From positions 253,863,771-253,927,770 of the forward strand of contig NC_080571.1 of assembly GCF_030247185.1 (NCBI RefSeq): a stretch of 64,000 bases of DNA, read 5' to 3'. The position numbers and the translations under genes are program-made. Origin of the DNA: Malaya genurostris (Eukaryota > Arthropoda > Insecta > Diptera > Culicidae). The notes under the pieces are model-generated. The model was not told where the DNA came from, ran no database searches, and saw nothing but the letters and a program-made list of their open reading frames with translations. Position 1 is the first letter of the stretch. Each line of letters starts with the position of its first letter. Below are positions 23,512 to 35,641 of the stretch, piece by piece.

Positions 23512-26500
23512 TTAAAATCAAGGCTGTTGTTATATTTTTCCTGATCTTACAAAAATGTACCTGTTCGTTGTTACAGGTACCCATGTTTGTATATAAAACA
23601 ATCTGGTACTGCGAGTATACAAGCTAGTGAAAAACAGGCAAGTGATAATCGAGTGAAAACAAGAGATAGCTCAGAATTGTAAAATGAAGTACAAAATTTT
23701 TTTCTAAAAGGAATTCCAATGTTGCAAATATTCTTCGTGTAACTAATTCATTTACGCTTCCTCACTGTGATCATACTGCCTTCGAATATGCCAGTCTCGA
23801 ACAACGTTGAACTATTCACTGCACGAAAGAGAGAAGGGTGCAAAAGAATAAGCAATAATCGTAGAGAACCCGAATATACTAATACATTCTTCGCTGCTGG
23901 TATACATCGTGCATGTTCGTTTTATACATTCGTTTGTCATTCGTTCATTTATTTTATTCTTCGAATTGGTTCGAATACCGTCACTGCGATGATTGTTGGT
24001 TTCCATTCTTCGCGAAGAATTCTTCATCTAATAAATTCATCATATCTTGTTGGGTAGCAGCAATGGGAGAGTGCTGGAATATGGTTCATCACATACACAT
24101 AAGACTATGGCAATAGTGCGGGGGGAAACATCTTAATTTGCTTGTTTCAAAGACAGCACGAACGACCATCGCGAATTAGGTTTGGCGATGATCGTTGTAT
24201 GAATATTCGTTCCATATTCGCGTTAAGTCATTCGGGGATATGTCCAATGCGAATAACAACTGCAAGGAATAGATATTCGTGCGAGTAACGAAGCAGCGTC
24301 GGCTTTGTTCGCGCCCGAATATACGGATAAGTCCGAATACCAGAACGATTATCGAACAAAGGCGAAGGGAAGCGAGCGATGATCATTGACATTCGTTGTA
24401 TTTTTGATATTCGAGCAACATTGAGGAATTCCAAAAATCGTCGAAATCTTCTAAACAAAAATTCAAAATTTGCGATTCTATCGTAGTTGTATGAACTAAT
24501 CGAGCAGCTCAATGAAATACGACAGGGGCTGAACAATTTTAACTATTAACTGTACTGCCTAAGTCATGGATAGCCGAGAAAATAAAGAAAACATTTAACA
24601 CGACGGTATATACGGCAACTGAATGAGAGCGGTGTGTATTCTACTATTAAATCGAGGGATGCCAGTGGACTAGATGAAAATATTAAGGGCACCGTTATGC
24701 AATTTGGTCTGTTCATATTGTTGGAATCATATCTCTATGGTCGATTCACTTTCGTCAGATTTGGTACCGCACATTTAACTCTCCATCTGACTGATGGGTC
24801 CAGCCAGACCTTTTTCGTTTTTACCATCAATTTTACATATTTATAGTTTATCTATCGACTTGAGGATTAATCTATGCAATTTGCACAATAGACAGTGTCC
24901 TCGAAAAGGACGGAAAACGGCTGGTTTGAAATATTATCCTCGGTCTGACTAATGGTATCTGGCTGGACCCCATACATTTTGTGTAGAAACATATGATATA
25001 ATATATGTTTATGATTTTATCAAATGTTTTTGTTGTATTTCTCCATTCTAACCTCCATTTAAGTTCACATCGTATATATACAAGTGTTCATTCATAAACA
25101 TATAAGCGTACGTTTGTCTTTATTCTTGCTTTTGCGTTCTTTCTATTCTATTATTAGTATTCTTTGCCCATTCACTGCTGAACATACTCCGGTAACTAAT
25201 AAGCACATACTAATGCCGCATATGACAGCAAATAATCGCTAATTAGCATTTCAACACTTGAGACTGAATTATGTGATGTGCATTCTGAAAGCTGAATTCT
25301 GATTGATTTACAACATATGAGCTTCCAGATTGTAGCTATAAGCATTTTTGGTGCTTATAAAAGGCTATTTTAAGGCCATTATTAGTGCTTACAGGTTACC
25401 TGGGTAGTATGTAAACGAACACTTTTATTGAGGAAATGGTACGGAAACACACATGTGCGTTCATGTTTTCATATTATTTAATGAGTGAGGAAGCACAGTT
25501 TTTAAACAATATAGGGTCAAGAGCCATTATTCAACGTTACTTAATAACAGACATCAAAAATAGCAAACAAACCATCGGCGGCGATTGTCGTGAGAAGCAA
25601 TCTCTATTTATTAACGGAAGCGGAAGTTTGTAAAAAAAATTTTTGAAATAAATATTATTATAAATACTTCTTAAACGCACTTGATATATTGGTAACTGAA
25701 GGTTCTTACTTCCAAAAATTACCAGAATAAAATTTTTAACACCATTTAATTCCAAAAAAAATAGAAATTTTACTCTAGTGAAATTATTCTCAAATGCTCA
25801 AATGCTGATAAATTAATTCCTAAAATTAGCTTTAGCATTCGAAATAGTGTTTCGCAATTTTTTGGCTATTTTTCAAGTTTATATCTGTTGATAGGAGAGT
25901 TATAAAATTGCAATTTTTGATGTTATCATGATCGGTCGAGTCTCAGACACTAGACTGCAATTTTTTATCAACATCTTGGATGTGATGGCACTGGCAGCTC
26001 ATTGTATTTGCAGAGAACTCGACGATGCAACAAAAATAATGCACGACGCACTTTTCTCCATTCTTTGTCTGGAACTCTAGTTTTGCCGAACATTGAAAAC
26101 CGAATGAATAATGTTTATATAATCAAACATTTTGTCGTTTGTTCGTCTATTGAAACTTTTTTCAGTAAACCAATCGACATTCCATTGATTGTTGTGGCTA
26201 ATCGTACAAGCATCGGTGCCGAAACACTTATATGCAAAAGAGACTGAAGATATGTTTACATGAAGCAGAAAAAATTCACCGAAAAACTCGTTTTTATTGC
26301 TTCAAATTATTCTTCTCCAATTTGCTAACAGCATTCAAAGGTTCAATACATATGTTTTGTTTGCATAAATACTACAACGACAAAGTCACAAAAATGTTCA
26401 GATCATATTTCATGAAAAATCTGTATTCCCATTTTTCCGTGTAATATCTTCACTTTTACAAGATTTCAGAAAATCATATGCCATGACAAGTAAGAAATGT

Positions 26501-26639
26501 AAGAAACGAAATATACCTGGTTTGTATAGAAATGAACCTGAATAAACTTCTAATTTACACCGAAATGCGTAAAAATACACGTAAATGAATAGGAGGGTCA
26601 GACCGAAGGTATAAAAATATCTGTCAGACAGAGGGTTAA
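23512..26639. other. beat intron, no gene seen
   Basis: Non-coding. Positions 23780-24440 are rich in short GAATAT/ATTCG motifs and may be an old repeat. Two imperfectly inverted motifs, TCTGACTGATGGGTCCAGCC (24785-24805) and GGTCTGACTAATGGTATCTGG with CTGGACC (about 24942-24970), suggest another decayed hairpin element. No splice-flanked exon was found. Confidence 0.45.
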
Positions 26640-27110
26640 ATACGCTCGAAATGCCTAACGGTGTTCCTCAAGGAAGTCACATAGGACCGCTAATATTTGT
26701 TTTATTCATCAACAAACTTTGTACTTGCATAAAATGTGGAAAATTGCCTTATGCAGATCTTTCGCTCTATTACTTCAAACCTTGACTCTGTAGTACTTCA
26801 AGAAGATATAGCAAGTATAAAACAATGGTGTTTGTTGTATGGTATGCTACTTAATACAAGTAAATGTAAAAGTACGGAAATCTTCTGATGATCGCTAGTT
26901 TGCGCTATTTTGAGGGCATATTATTAAAATAGTAGACTCTATTCTTGACTTAGATGTGATATTCGCCACCAAACTTCACGACCCATATTTCATCTACGAC
27001 GGCTAAATCATTTACATTTCTGAAAAGAAATACCGCTGAATTAATGACTTCTACACACTAAAAATTCTCTGCTGCGCCTAAAATTTGAAGTATTTTAGAA
27101 TATGCTCGTC
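26640..27110 (+). pseudogene. Non-LTR reverse transcriptase relic (CR1/jockey-like)
   Basis: The RT signature NGVPQGSHIGPLIFVLFINK is readable from about 26655, then LPYADL (the YADD box region, altered). After a frameshift DSVVLQEDIASIKQWCLLYG and MLLNTSKCK follow, then a further decayed stretch (SILDL, VIFATKL, FYTLKIL) that parallels the C-terminal part of the LINE at 63100-63885. Many stops. It runs into a family A repeat near 27110. Confidence 0.7.
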
Positions 27111-27865
27111 CAAAGCTACCGATTGGAATGCATTCAAATGAAAGCTTTTATGATTCCATACAAAACTCCTGAATTTTCCGGTTCCGGAGCTATGGGGTAA
27201 AATGTGTAAAAGAGAAAAATAGGTTTACTTACTTTTCTCAGTGATGGCTACACCGATTTTTACAAACTTAGATTCAAATGAATGGGTCTTATTGTCCTTT
27301 ACAAAACTTCTGAATTTCATCTGGATCCAACTTACGGTTCCGGTTATAGGGTAGTGTGAAAATTTGTGCCATCACCTAAAGGGGCGGAACAAAACATGTA
27401 AAAAAAAACTTCTAAGCTGGCCTCAAAACAACTCCATTCGTTTTTTCATTATCAATACACAGCCAAACAAACTGATCTCTTTGCCCAACTGGATCTCACT
27501 CACCTTTCACATGGACGGTTTGACGGATTTCCACAAGTTCATGTTCAAATGAAAAGTCCTGTGGTCCCATACGGAATTCCTGAATTTCATCCGGATCTGA
27601 CTACCGGTTCCGGAATTATAGGGCAGAGTTTGTTAACAATTGTATACAATTACTTAAAAGAACGAAACAAAATACGTAGAAATTTTTAATTAGGCCTCAA
27701 AACAACTCCAATCGGTAGTCATTGTCAGTACACGGCTAAACTAACCGATTTCGATTATTCTTTCAGGAATCTAAGAAAATTGTTTTGAAGAATACCTCTG
27801 TATTTTAGATGATACTATGATTGATATGAGAAAGGCAACATTACACCACTAGGTTGATAGAAGCA
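27110..27865 (+). repeat. Repeat family A copy, 3' end preserved
   Basis: Three tandem modules with TTACAAACTTAGATTCAAATG-type cores and TTCCGGTTCC-like ends are followed by the family terminus GATATGAGAAAGGCAACATT and ACACCACTAGGTTG (27818-27855). The head of the element is missing. It lies about 120 bp before a beat exon. Confidence 0.75.
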
Positions 27866-27986
27866 GGTTTTTCATTACTTTTCACTACTTTTTCTAATGA
27901 TGCATCAGCCCCTTTAGATACTTGCTTTGTATTCCGACCGGAATCTAACTGTGTAACATTTGTCTTATTATTTACTCATGTTCTAG

Positions 27987-28120
27987 ATGTCCCAACCACC
28001 AAACCTCACATTACAGGCATCAGACCGCACTACCGAGTAGGGGACCTACTGGCAGGTAATTGCACATCCCACAACTCGAAACCGGCGGCCAATCTAACCT
28101 GGTTCGTGAATAGCAACGAG
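27987..28120 (+). CDS. beat: Beaten-path family gene, exon with second Ig domain start
   Basis: The exon follows a TGTTCTAG acceptor and ends GAG|GTAAGT. Phase 1 in and phase 0 out agree with the exons on each side. It encodes DVPTTKPHITGIRPHYRVGD and LLAGNCTSHNSKPAANLTWF. ITGIRP-YRVGD and GNCTS--SKPAANLTW are hallmark strings of the second, divergent Ig domain of Beat proteins. The Cys in GNCTS is the first of the second disulphide. An N-glycosylation site (NLT) and NCT are present. It is separated from the previous exon by a 13.96-kb intron filled with transposons. Confidence 0.92.
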
Positions 28121-28582
28121 GTAAGTTCAATCACATGTACCAGCGATACAGACACGAACAGTCAGTCGCTTCCAGAGGAAATGAGATTCAATCGGTGAAC
28201 TAGGAAAATCCAATCCAATGTCATTTGAATAGTGACTAACGTGGTTTCTAGTGTAAGGCTGCTCTAAGATCCAAAAAAATGTAATATCGTTGAGATATTC
28301 CGAAATTTGTGCATGCTACCAAAGAAATTTCTAGAAAAAGTGTTAACGCAGAATCCACCAACACGAAAACGTATGAAAAAAACACTGAACTTTCCTTTTT
28401 AGTACGCACTTTAATTTTCCTGGTATAATCTAATAATATTACTTTGTCGAAAATGTGTTCATGAATTTCCAACCCAATACTTTTTCCACATGATTAGTAT
28501 GCAACACAAGGCTAAAATTTACATGAAATCAGCAAAATATGATTGATTTACATCAAGCTAATATAGCATTAAAATATTATAG
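28121..28582. other. beat intron, 462 bp
   Basis: A short intron between GTAAGT and an ATTATAG acceptor. No other feature seen. Confidence 0.8.
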
Positions 28583-28705
28583 GTCAACCAAAAGCAAACA
28601 GTACCATATCATGTTTGGAAAAATACGGAAACAGGATTGGAAACATCAACACTCGGACTGCATTTCCATATAAACCATCACCACACGGGACGTGGTAAAC
28701 TGAAA
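28583..28705 (+). CDS. beat: Beaten-path family gene, second Ig domain middle exon
   Basis: The exon (41 codons, phase 0 to 0) lies between an ATTATAG acceptor and a CTGAAA|GTAAGT donor. It encodes VNQKQTVPYHVWKNTETGLE, then TSTLGLHFHINHHHTGRGKL and K. The L-TSTLGLHF-----H---G-LK pattern corresponds to the E and F strands of the Beat second Ig domain. The next exon supplies the closing Cys (FTCVAKI). No codon is disrupted. Confidence 0.88.
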
Positions 28706-28854
28706 GTAAGTATGTTATACATTATTTTCTGAGCTTTCTCAATACTTTTCCTAGTATTCCTCAATTTCTAGTGTCTATTTTTGGATTATAGTAACATAGT
28801 AACGTGATAAAGGGTAGTACTGCAATCAAAATGTGGTCATCTTCAAATTTACAC

Positions 28855-29131
28855 ATTTTTTTTGCCTTGCTCATATATGACGTAAAGGCTTGCACAGCTC
28901 GAAAAAGTCTTGTGATTTTACATCTTCTAAGATGCACATAAATGGAGCATCGCATTTCACACATATTTATATTCAAGAACATGTAAAATTGTGTGATTCG
29001 AAAATTGCAGGAGTTTGAAATCGAATGAAATAAAAAAACAAAAGATCAATAGCAACAGCGCGACTTGAACCGAGAAACGTTAGATCACAAAGCAAGTCAG
29101 TAAATCGACTAAACCACAGAAGCCCATATCC
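28855..29131 (-). mobile_element. tRNA-derived SINE candidate
   Basis: Read on the minus strand from about 29131, the head looks tRNA-like: TGGTTTAGTCG (29116-29106) fits a polymerase III A box, and GGTTCAAGTCG (29071-29061) fits a B box, with 34 bp between them. The body continues to an A-run at 28863-28856 (T8 on +). The tRNA fold itself is not preserved well enough to be a working tRNA. No clear target duplication was found, so the limits are approximate. Confidence 0.5.
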
Positions 29132-29230
29132 GCTTGATGAATAATTGAACCATATAAATTACATTCGGAGCCTCATTCCTTTGGCTTCTCCAATATATGT
29201 TTCCACTCAGTCATTGCAAAAGCTGAACTT

Positions 29231-29640
29231 TTTTTTTTTTTTTTTTTTAAATAACTATTTATTGGAATATGAGTTAAAATTAAATTATTAAGATTTAAAT
29301 TGGGTGTTCAGCCACAAGTGGTGACTTTTCAGCCCTGTTATATATATATGATTTGGTTATTACCATGAAGACATCATTTGCTTCCGCAATTCTGAGATTT
29401 TTGTGTAGGGAAAATTCTAAACCTACTTGTATTGTGTAATGGGGAAAAGGAACTTATATACTAACTTACTAACTAATACAGAGAGCGAATCGATTCAATT
29501 GAAGATTGCATCGATTTTTGTCGGAATTTGCTTATAATATTATGTGACATTACATCTAATGGTTCTATATTTGTGAGTCTGTGTAACTCATTTGTACTAA
29601 ACCAGGGAGGACGCTTCAAAATCATTTTCAGAATTTTATT
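29231..29640 (-). mobile_element. 5'-truncated LINE 3' end with target duplication
   Basis: A poly-T run at about 29231-29248 (poly-A on the minus strand) opens a 410-bp insert. The flanks repeat CAAAAGCTG(A/G)ACTT at 29217-29230 and 29641-29654, a 14-bp target-site duplication with one mismatch. The insert is therefore a 5'-truncated retrotransposition product. Its minus-strand sequence has the look of a LINE ORF2 C-terminus and 3' UTR, but no domain is long enough to name the family. Confidence 0.65.
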
Positions 29641-29654
29641 CAAAAGCTGGACTT

Positions 29655-30494
29655 AGTTATGGCAACTTTACGTCAAACCAGCTAAAATTGATAAAATGTT
29701 ATAGTAGTTTTTTTTGTGGATTTACTTACTCAGTGAAGGAAAACGCATAATGCTGTAGGAATATTTTAATGGTTCTTGAAAGAACCAATTTGCGGATTTT
29801 ATCTGATGTTTACCACTATTGAGTACGTTTTGCCATCATTTATTTGTCTATACCAGAACCAAAATTCTGGACCAGGATTCAGAAACTGAAACTGAATTGA
29901 TGAACTAAACTAGAAATATGGAACGGTCTCAAAATTTAGTAGCAAAATTCTGGTTCGGAATCCAGATCAATAATTAAGTTTATGATTTTAGTTCTAGAAT
30001 TATGAAACTGATTTTATTTTAAAAATCCAGAAATTCAATAACTGACTTTCGAATCTGAATAAAGAAACCGAATTCAGTTTTAAAATCTAGTTTCAGAATT
30101 CTAATTCTGAAACTGAATTCAGGAATTATTATGGTTCAGAAGTCAGCTTTCAGGTTCGGATTAACTTTTAGTTCCACAATAAAGATCTAAAATTCATATC
30201 CCGAATTTTATTCCAGAATGCTGAAATTGAAATCCTAAATACGAATTCTGTATTCAAATTCCGAACGAAAATCTAGAATCCAGGATTAGGATTCAATTCC
30301 AGAGTCACAGTTGACATTAAACTATGTTAAATTCTGAAATAAAATCCTAAACCTGACATTAAGTTCAGAATTCAGGTTCTGAATTCAGTTCCGAAACTCA
30401 GAGAGCGTCTAGTTCCGCGTAAAGCACAAGAAGAAACGATCGGTTTTCGGGTTCGCAATTTACTTCTGCTCATGAATACCGTGAATCGCTCTGC
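29655..30494. repeat. Degenerate GAATTC-rich repeat region in beat intron
   Basis: From about 29865 to 30400 short motifs such as ATTCTGAAACTGAATTC, CAGAATTC and TAGAATCC recur at irregular spacing on both strands. It looks like a decayed low-complexity satellite. No coding potential. Confidence 0.45.
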
Positions 30495-30575
30495 ATTCTC
30501 ATAAAAAAACGTGCTTAATCCATCTAGCAGTGAGATGATACCTTTTTCTTTATCAATCCGCATGTGTTTCCCGCA
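30495..30575 (-). repeat. Short dispersed repeat, inverted copy of 39930-40003
   Basis: AAAAAACGTGCTTAATCCAT, the CTAGCAGTGAGATGATACC segment and the CTTTATCAATCCGCATGTG segment match the reverse complement of 39930-40003. This terminus (GCTAGGTGGATTAA on the other strand) also resembles the family A end. Confidence 0.65.
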
Positions 30576-31299
30576 TTCTTCGGTGTTTCAGTTTTCATGA
30601 CATTATTCTAATGTCCGTCGTTTTAAGTGGCAATTTGAGATTTTAATCACTCATTACTCTGTAATGTCGAAATCGGATCGAATTTGAATCTAAAAGAGTA
30701 ACAATCGATTAAACATTCCATGATATGTCGAAGTAATCTCCACTTTAGAGTTTAGGGTAATTTAAGGTACTTCCAGAGCCGGTATTCAGGAACCAGCATA
30801 ACCCAAACCGATTCGTATGGCCATATGACGAATAAATTGCAATATTTTTGAGTCCAACTTTAAAGCTTTTCGGTATATTCTATATCGATTTGAATTTTAA
30901 AAATTCATCATCCTACAATTCGAGAATCGGAAGTCAGAATTGGATAAAATTGGATTTATTTTAATTTGAACTTTTGTTTCTGAAATTCTATTTGGCTTTT
31001 TTGAGAAAACGATAGAGCTTTGAGAAACGATTCGATACTGGAACCGGAATTCGAAATTCGGTGTAGCCGAAGTCAGACAAATTCACCTGAGTAGCTGTAT
31101 AGTTTACATTTGTTTCAAAATGTTTGAAAATCAATGTAGACATCTTTGAGGAATCGTAGTGCGAATTAAATTTTTGGGTGCCTTCTGAAACGAAAACTGA
31201 ATACAACTAAAAATGAAATAAGTTTATTTGGTTATCGACTATCCAAATCTGCTAACCCGATAAACCTGATTAATTTATGTGAAATAGACATTTTTATAC
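30576..31299. other. beat intron, no feature seen
   Basis: AT-rich non-coding sequence. Nothing recognisable. Confidence 0.45.
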
Positions 31300-32240
31300 T
31301 AATCACCCTGTATCTCCGAAACCGGAAGTTGGATCTGAAAACAAGATGTTTTATATAATCTTAAACTTTTCATTTGAATCTTAGATCGGTTCAGCCATCT
31401 ACGAGAAAAATGAGTTACACAGTTTTAATTTCATTTCACATATCATCCTGTAGTTCCGGAACCAGAGGTCAGGTTCAGGAACCTTGTTTGGGAGTATACA
31501 GCTTTTCATATGAATCTGAGTTTGTAGAAAACGGTTGAGTCATCTCCGAAAAAATTTGAGTGAAATTATTTGTCACACGCGCATTTGCTGATCTCGACGA
31601 ACTGATTCGAATGGTATATGGCTGTTATGTTCTTCCAGCATTTATTGCTGTAAGTAGTTCAAATCAATATAATTATAATTATTGTTTTCAACTCGAAAAT
31701 TTTGCCATCATCTGGTTTACTTATGTTATATTCGAACGATTATGTTGCCAAAAACGAACCGTGCTAAAATCGGTCCGAGGCAAAATATCATGCTGTACAC
31801 AGTATTTTGGGTACAAATGTATGTAACATTATAAAAAATCGTGTTTTATGTTGCTCCCAAGCACTTCTTTGCCAGACAGCGCTCAAAACTTATACTGCTG
31901 GAATAGTGGAAAAAGTCGCATACACGAAAATTTCGATATCTCCGTGAAAAATGAACGGATTTTAACAATCTATGGCTTGTTGGATAGGTATTACCGTGCG
32001 GAATCTAAGCCTGAAAATATATTCTGTTTTCAAGGTCAATTGTGACAAATACTGTCAAAAAACTGAAAATGTTGACATAAAACTTTATATAACTCGGTTC
32101 AGTCATCTCTGAGATCTCGACCTTTTAGTTGACAACACACACACACACGCGCGCGCGGACCTTTGCTCAGTTCGTTGAGCTGAATTGATTGGTATATGAC
32201 ATTCGGTCCTCTGGGCCTAGGAAAATTTTTCTAAAGTTTG
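31300..32240 (-). repeat. Repeat family A, inverted decayed copy or copies
   Basis: The reverse complement of the family is readable: CTCCGAAACCGGAAGTTGGATC, then a TCATTTGAATCTTAGATC module and a CAGCCATCT-CGAG motif (31310-31560), a head fragment at 31590-31620, and the conserved block near 32165-32225 (GTTCGTTGAGC, then GGTATATGACATTCGGTCC). A (CA)n(CG)n microsatellite at 32129-32157 occupies the place of the family's TG run. Confidence 0.6.
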
Positions 32241-32274
32241 AGCGAATTCTATACCTATTTTTTATATTTATAAA

Positions 32275-32640
32275 AAAAGGTAAAAATGTTACGCAATCAC
32301 TGTGAAAACCGACTTCCGAAGTCCGAAGGGTCGAGTATCATATACCATTCGAAAAAAAATGTCTGTTTGTGTATTTTCATAAACTTTACAAGCTCTAATG
32401 AAAGGCACTATTGAAACATAGAGTTTTTTTAAATTTCGTATAGATTTGACGAAAATTGAGAAATATTGCACAAAATATGCACTTGCTTTTCTCCGAGATG
32501 GCTCAACTTATTTTCTCAACTGTACGGTCAACTGGAAGGTCTTATAACACTGCTACAGAATTCTTGAATTTTGTCCGGATTTGACTTCCGGTTCCAAAAT
32601 TACAGGGGGTGAATATTTGAAAGTTTATGCCGTCGTTTAG
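32275..32640 (+). repeat. Repeat family A, forward decayed copy
   Basis: AAAGGTAAAAATGTTACGCA with ATCACTGTGAAAACCGAC, a CGAAGGGTCGAGTATCATAT block and a module ending GGATTTGACTTCCGGTTCC are readable. Together with the inverted copy just upstream it forms a head-to-head arrangement of the same family. Confidence 0.6.
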
Positions 32641-33369
32641 AGTGACAGATAACAATTCTAATTTTCTTAAGTTTTAAGAACATTAGTCTTAAGAAAATTA
32701 TATCAAAGAAAAGGCGGATAAAATGCTTATTTAGTCGAAGCAAAACCTCGAAAAGCGGCCTAATGATATTTTCAATTTTTTTTTCATACTTTCCAGTAAA
32801 CGACAACTGCTAAACTTGTATAGCAGAAAGTTCTTACGAAAAGATAGTGTTAGTGATAAAACTTTTGTTTGGAAAAGTCTTGAATGCTTGAGAAAGGAAG
32901 GAGGCGTTTTAGTCAGGAGGAGCACTTTATATTACTTTCCCTTACATAACCAGAGTACCGTTTTAATTAAACCAATTTGTTCTGATCAAAAATTCCTTAA
33001 ATAAACCAGAAACAATGAAACATTTCAGCACATTTAAACGATGTTACGAAAAAATAAATCCATTTCTGTGTAGGTCTAGTGTAGGAAAATGTACCGCAAA
33101 TAATAATAGCAAAAACACCGTGGTGACTCGACTAGTCAGATAAATATTAATACAATCACCCTACTTTCGTGGTTTCAAGGAGAGATAGATGTTTCCTAAA
33201 ATGTATTGCGCTCCACCCATCTTCATGTGCTTACGTTCACATGTTAGTAAATGGAGATGCATGGTATATTATGTTTAATAGTAATAGAATCTCTCAAGCA
33301 CCTTTCCAACAGCACATTTAATTAGCAATAGATAAGACTAACAAAATGTATTTCGTTTCATCAACATAG
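32641..33369. other. beat intron, 3' part
   Basis: Non-coding. The intron ends with an AACATAG acceptor at 33369. Open frames here have no motif. Confidence 0.6.
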
Positions 33370-33601
33370 TTTACGTGCGTTGCCAAGATTTACAACATCT
33401 ACGAACAGCGAACCGAGAGGTACGTGGAGGATGAACAACCAAACACATTCGCCTCAGTCTCGCCGGTGGGATTGAGCGTGAATTACATCCACTCGCTGTA
33501 TGATCAATTTCCAGCGTCTTCCTATCATCACCATGACCACAGCGGCGGTGGGGGTGATTTTGACAATCAAAACAGCGATGCCTACATGACGCAATTGCAA
33601 G
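33370..33601 (+). CDS. beat: Beaten-path family gene, end of second Ig domain and linker
   Basis: The exon begins FTCVAKIYNIYEQRTERYVE, whose FTC holds the closing cysteine of the second Ig domain, matching the L-C-A-I--IY pattern of Beat proteins. It then enters a family-variable juxtamembrane linker: SPVGLSVNYIHSLYDQF, a His/Gly-rich stretch (SSYHHHDHSGGGGDFD) and AYMTQLQ. The donor is CAAG|GTAATT, leaving phase 1, which matches the last exon. The linker shows no disulphide pattern and is probably disordered. Confidence 0.88.
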
Positions 33602-35639
33602 GTAATTTAGAAATGGATTTTCTTATGAATATGAAAATAAAAGGCGTGGGGGAAATTCCAAGAAAAAAGGAGGAAATAGCTTTCTGTTAGATTGATATGG
33701 GTTGACCTTTTGCAACAACTGACTGTTAATCGCCCTTGTCATTTCAAGGAAAACAGCTGAAGAAGTTAATAAAAAAATCAGAAATGCAGAGCACAAGCGA
33801 CCCAATTGAAAAAAAAACAAGAAACATTTTCCGTTAATTACAGTATTTAGTGAGTTCATCGGCATCCACTGACTTTTGTTATAAGCTTCACCTTTTGTTT
33901 TTTAATCATCCGTGGCTTGAAATGATACAGAAGCAACCGATCATTTCAGCTCATTTTAGGAAATGAAATACGTTCCTTTGTCGACGTAATAAGATATTGA
34001 TACTAGTCAAATAAATATTCATGCAGTTACCCTAAGTTACGCGGATTTCCGAAATTATGAGGTTTTTTTATTCGAATGTACGAAGTTACGCGTTTTTTTT
34101 TTGTGCGGGTTTTTACGCGGTCACAAAGCATCACAATGACCTCTTCTAATATACATATCAGATAAAAACAGGAGACGTTTAACAAAGTATCCACAACTTC
34201 AAGTAGTTATTTAAGGGTTCGTTAGGAATTATCCCTTAGTACCAAGTGCACATATGAAATACAAATGCACAAATGAAAATTTTGCGATTGGTTATATATT
34301 TTTTCAAAAATCAGTTAAAAACATAAACGACATTCCATAGTGATATCGTTTTCCCAGAATCAACTCCTCAGGCTCTAGAATGCACACTGTTTACCTCTGC
34401 GAAAATAACAGGTCCCACTTTGAGTAATAATATCCCAGGAACAACTCGATATTTTAACATAGAATTTACACTGTAGCAATCTCTAATAAAAGGTAATAAC
34501 TACATAAAAATTGAAAAATTCGCAACCCATAGTTTCATTTTAATCCACGAACGATATCAAAGAACTAGTACCCCCGTTTACATGAGAAGTTCTTATTTAG
34601 GAGCAAGACTCTTTGCAAGCGTATGAGTAATGTCAACAATGTGTGCGTAAAAACAAATTCCGGTGCCTCTTTTCCTTATTTTAATAAATAAACTTTCCAT
34701 ATGGTTGAAAAAAACAATCAGTTCATTTTGCTTAAAATTGCAATTCAAGAAAAGCGAAAATCTTAGTCTAAAACTCTTCCGTTTTCCTTAAAACTGTTTG
34801 AAAAAAAATATTTCAGTTTCAGCTTACTTCCACTAACACATTCCTATATGGATTTCCTCTTGCAGAAATTATTGCGATATAAAAATTTACGTACCCTCTA
34901 CCAGTAAACCCGCAAAATAGAAACCTTTAATTTAACACGCGAGAGTGTGAATGTTGTCGTAAAACTATTTAGTTTTCCGGCAAACTGCTTTTGTAACAGA
35001 AAATATTTAGTTTTTTTTTATTTTGTGTAGCGCAATCTAATACAAATGCATTGAAGCAGTGTTGCTAACTTTTTTATTAAAGAACTAAAATCTAAAAATA
35101 AATCATAAAATGTAATCAGGAACTGTTTTGCTGTTTGATTCACATCTTTTTCCAGATATTTTGCTATTCATGTGGTTAGAATCAGAATTGTAAACAAACT
35201 TGACCGGGACTCGCACACATTCTTATTCCGTATACTTATATATCTGTACACACTGCATCCGTGTGTGTTTGTAACAGAGCTGTCAAAATAATATTCTTCA
35301 GCAGAGGTGCTAATTCAACAAATGTGTCTGTGAATTTTCAGATTTCTTGAAGAAACAACAGACATTCACTTCATGAAGAAATGGAAGCCCGGAGATATTA
35401 TTCTCAAATTTACATATTTTTTTCAACTTTGTCTTAATATATGTTTTGAAATTTTCATCTGACATCTTTTTCCTTGAGATTCTTTTTCCAAATTGACACA
35501 GGTTTTTAATTTTTTTTTGTTCGAGCCTGTATATCTATTATCTGTTCCAATAATTTGATTCAAGTCTTTCTAGTCGCGCGTTTGATCAAGTCTTTTCAGC
35601 CGTCCGCAGGAAAATGCATATTCGACATTTGCACATGTC
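33602..35639. other. beat intron, no gene seen
   Basis: AT-rich non-coding DNA before the ITmD37E element at 35642. Poly-T tracts are frequent. Nothing recognisable. Confidence 0.5.
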
Positions 35640-35641
35640 TA

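Noticed and set aside
29041..29131. Functional tRNA gene
   Set aside because: A- and B-box-like motifs exist, but the stems do not pair well and the sequence continues into a SINE-like body with an A-run.
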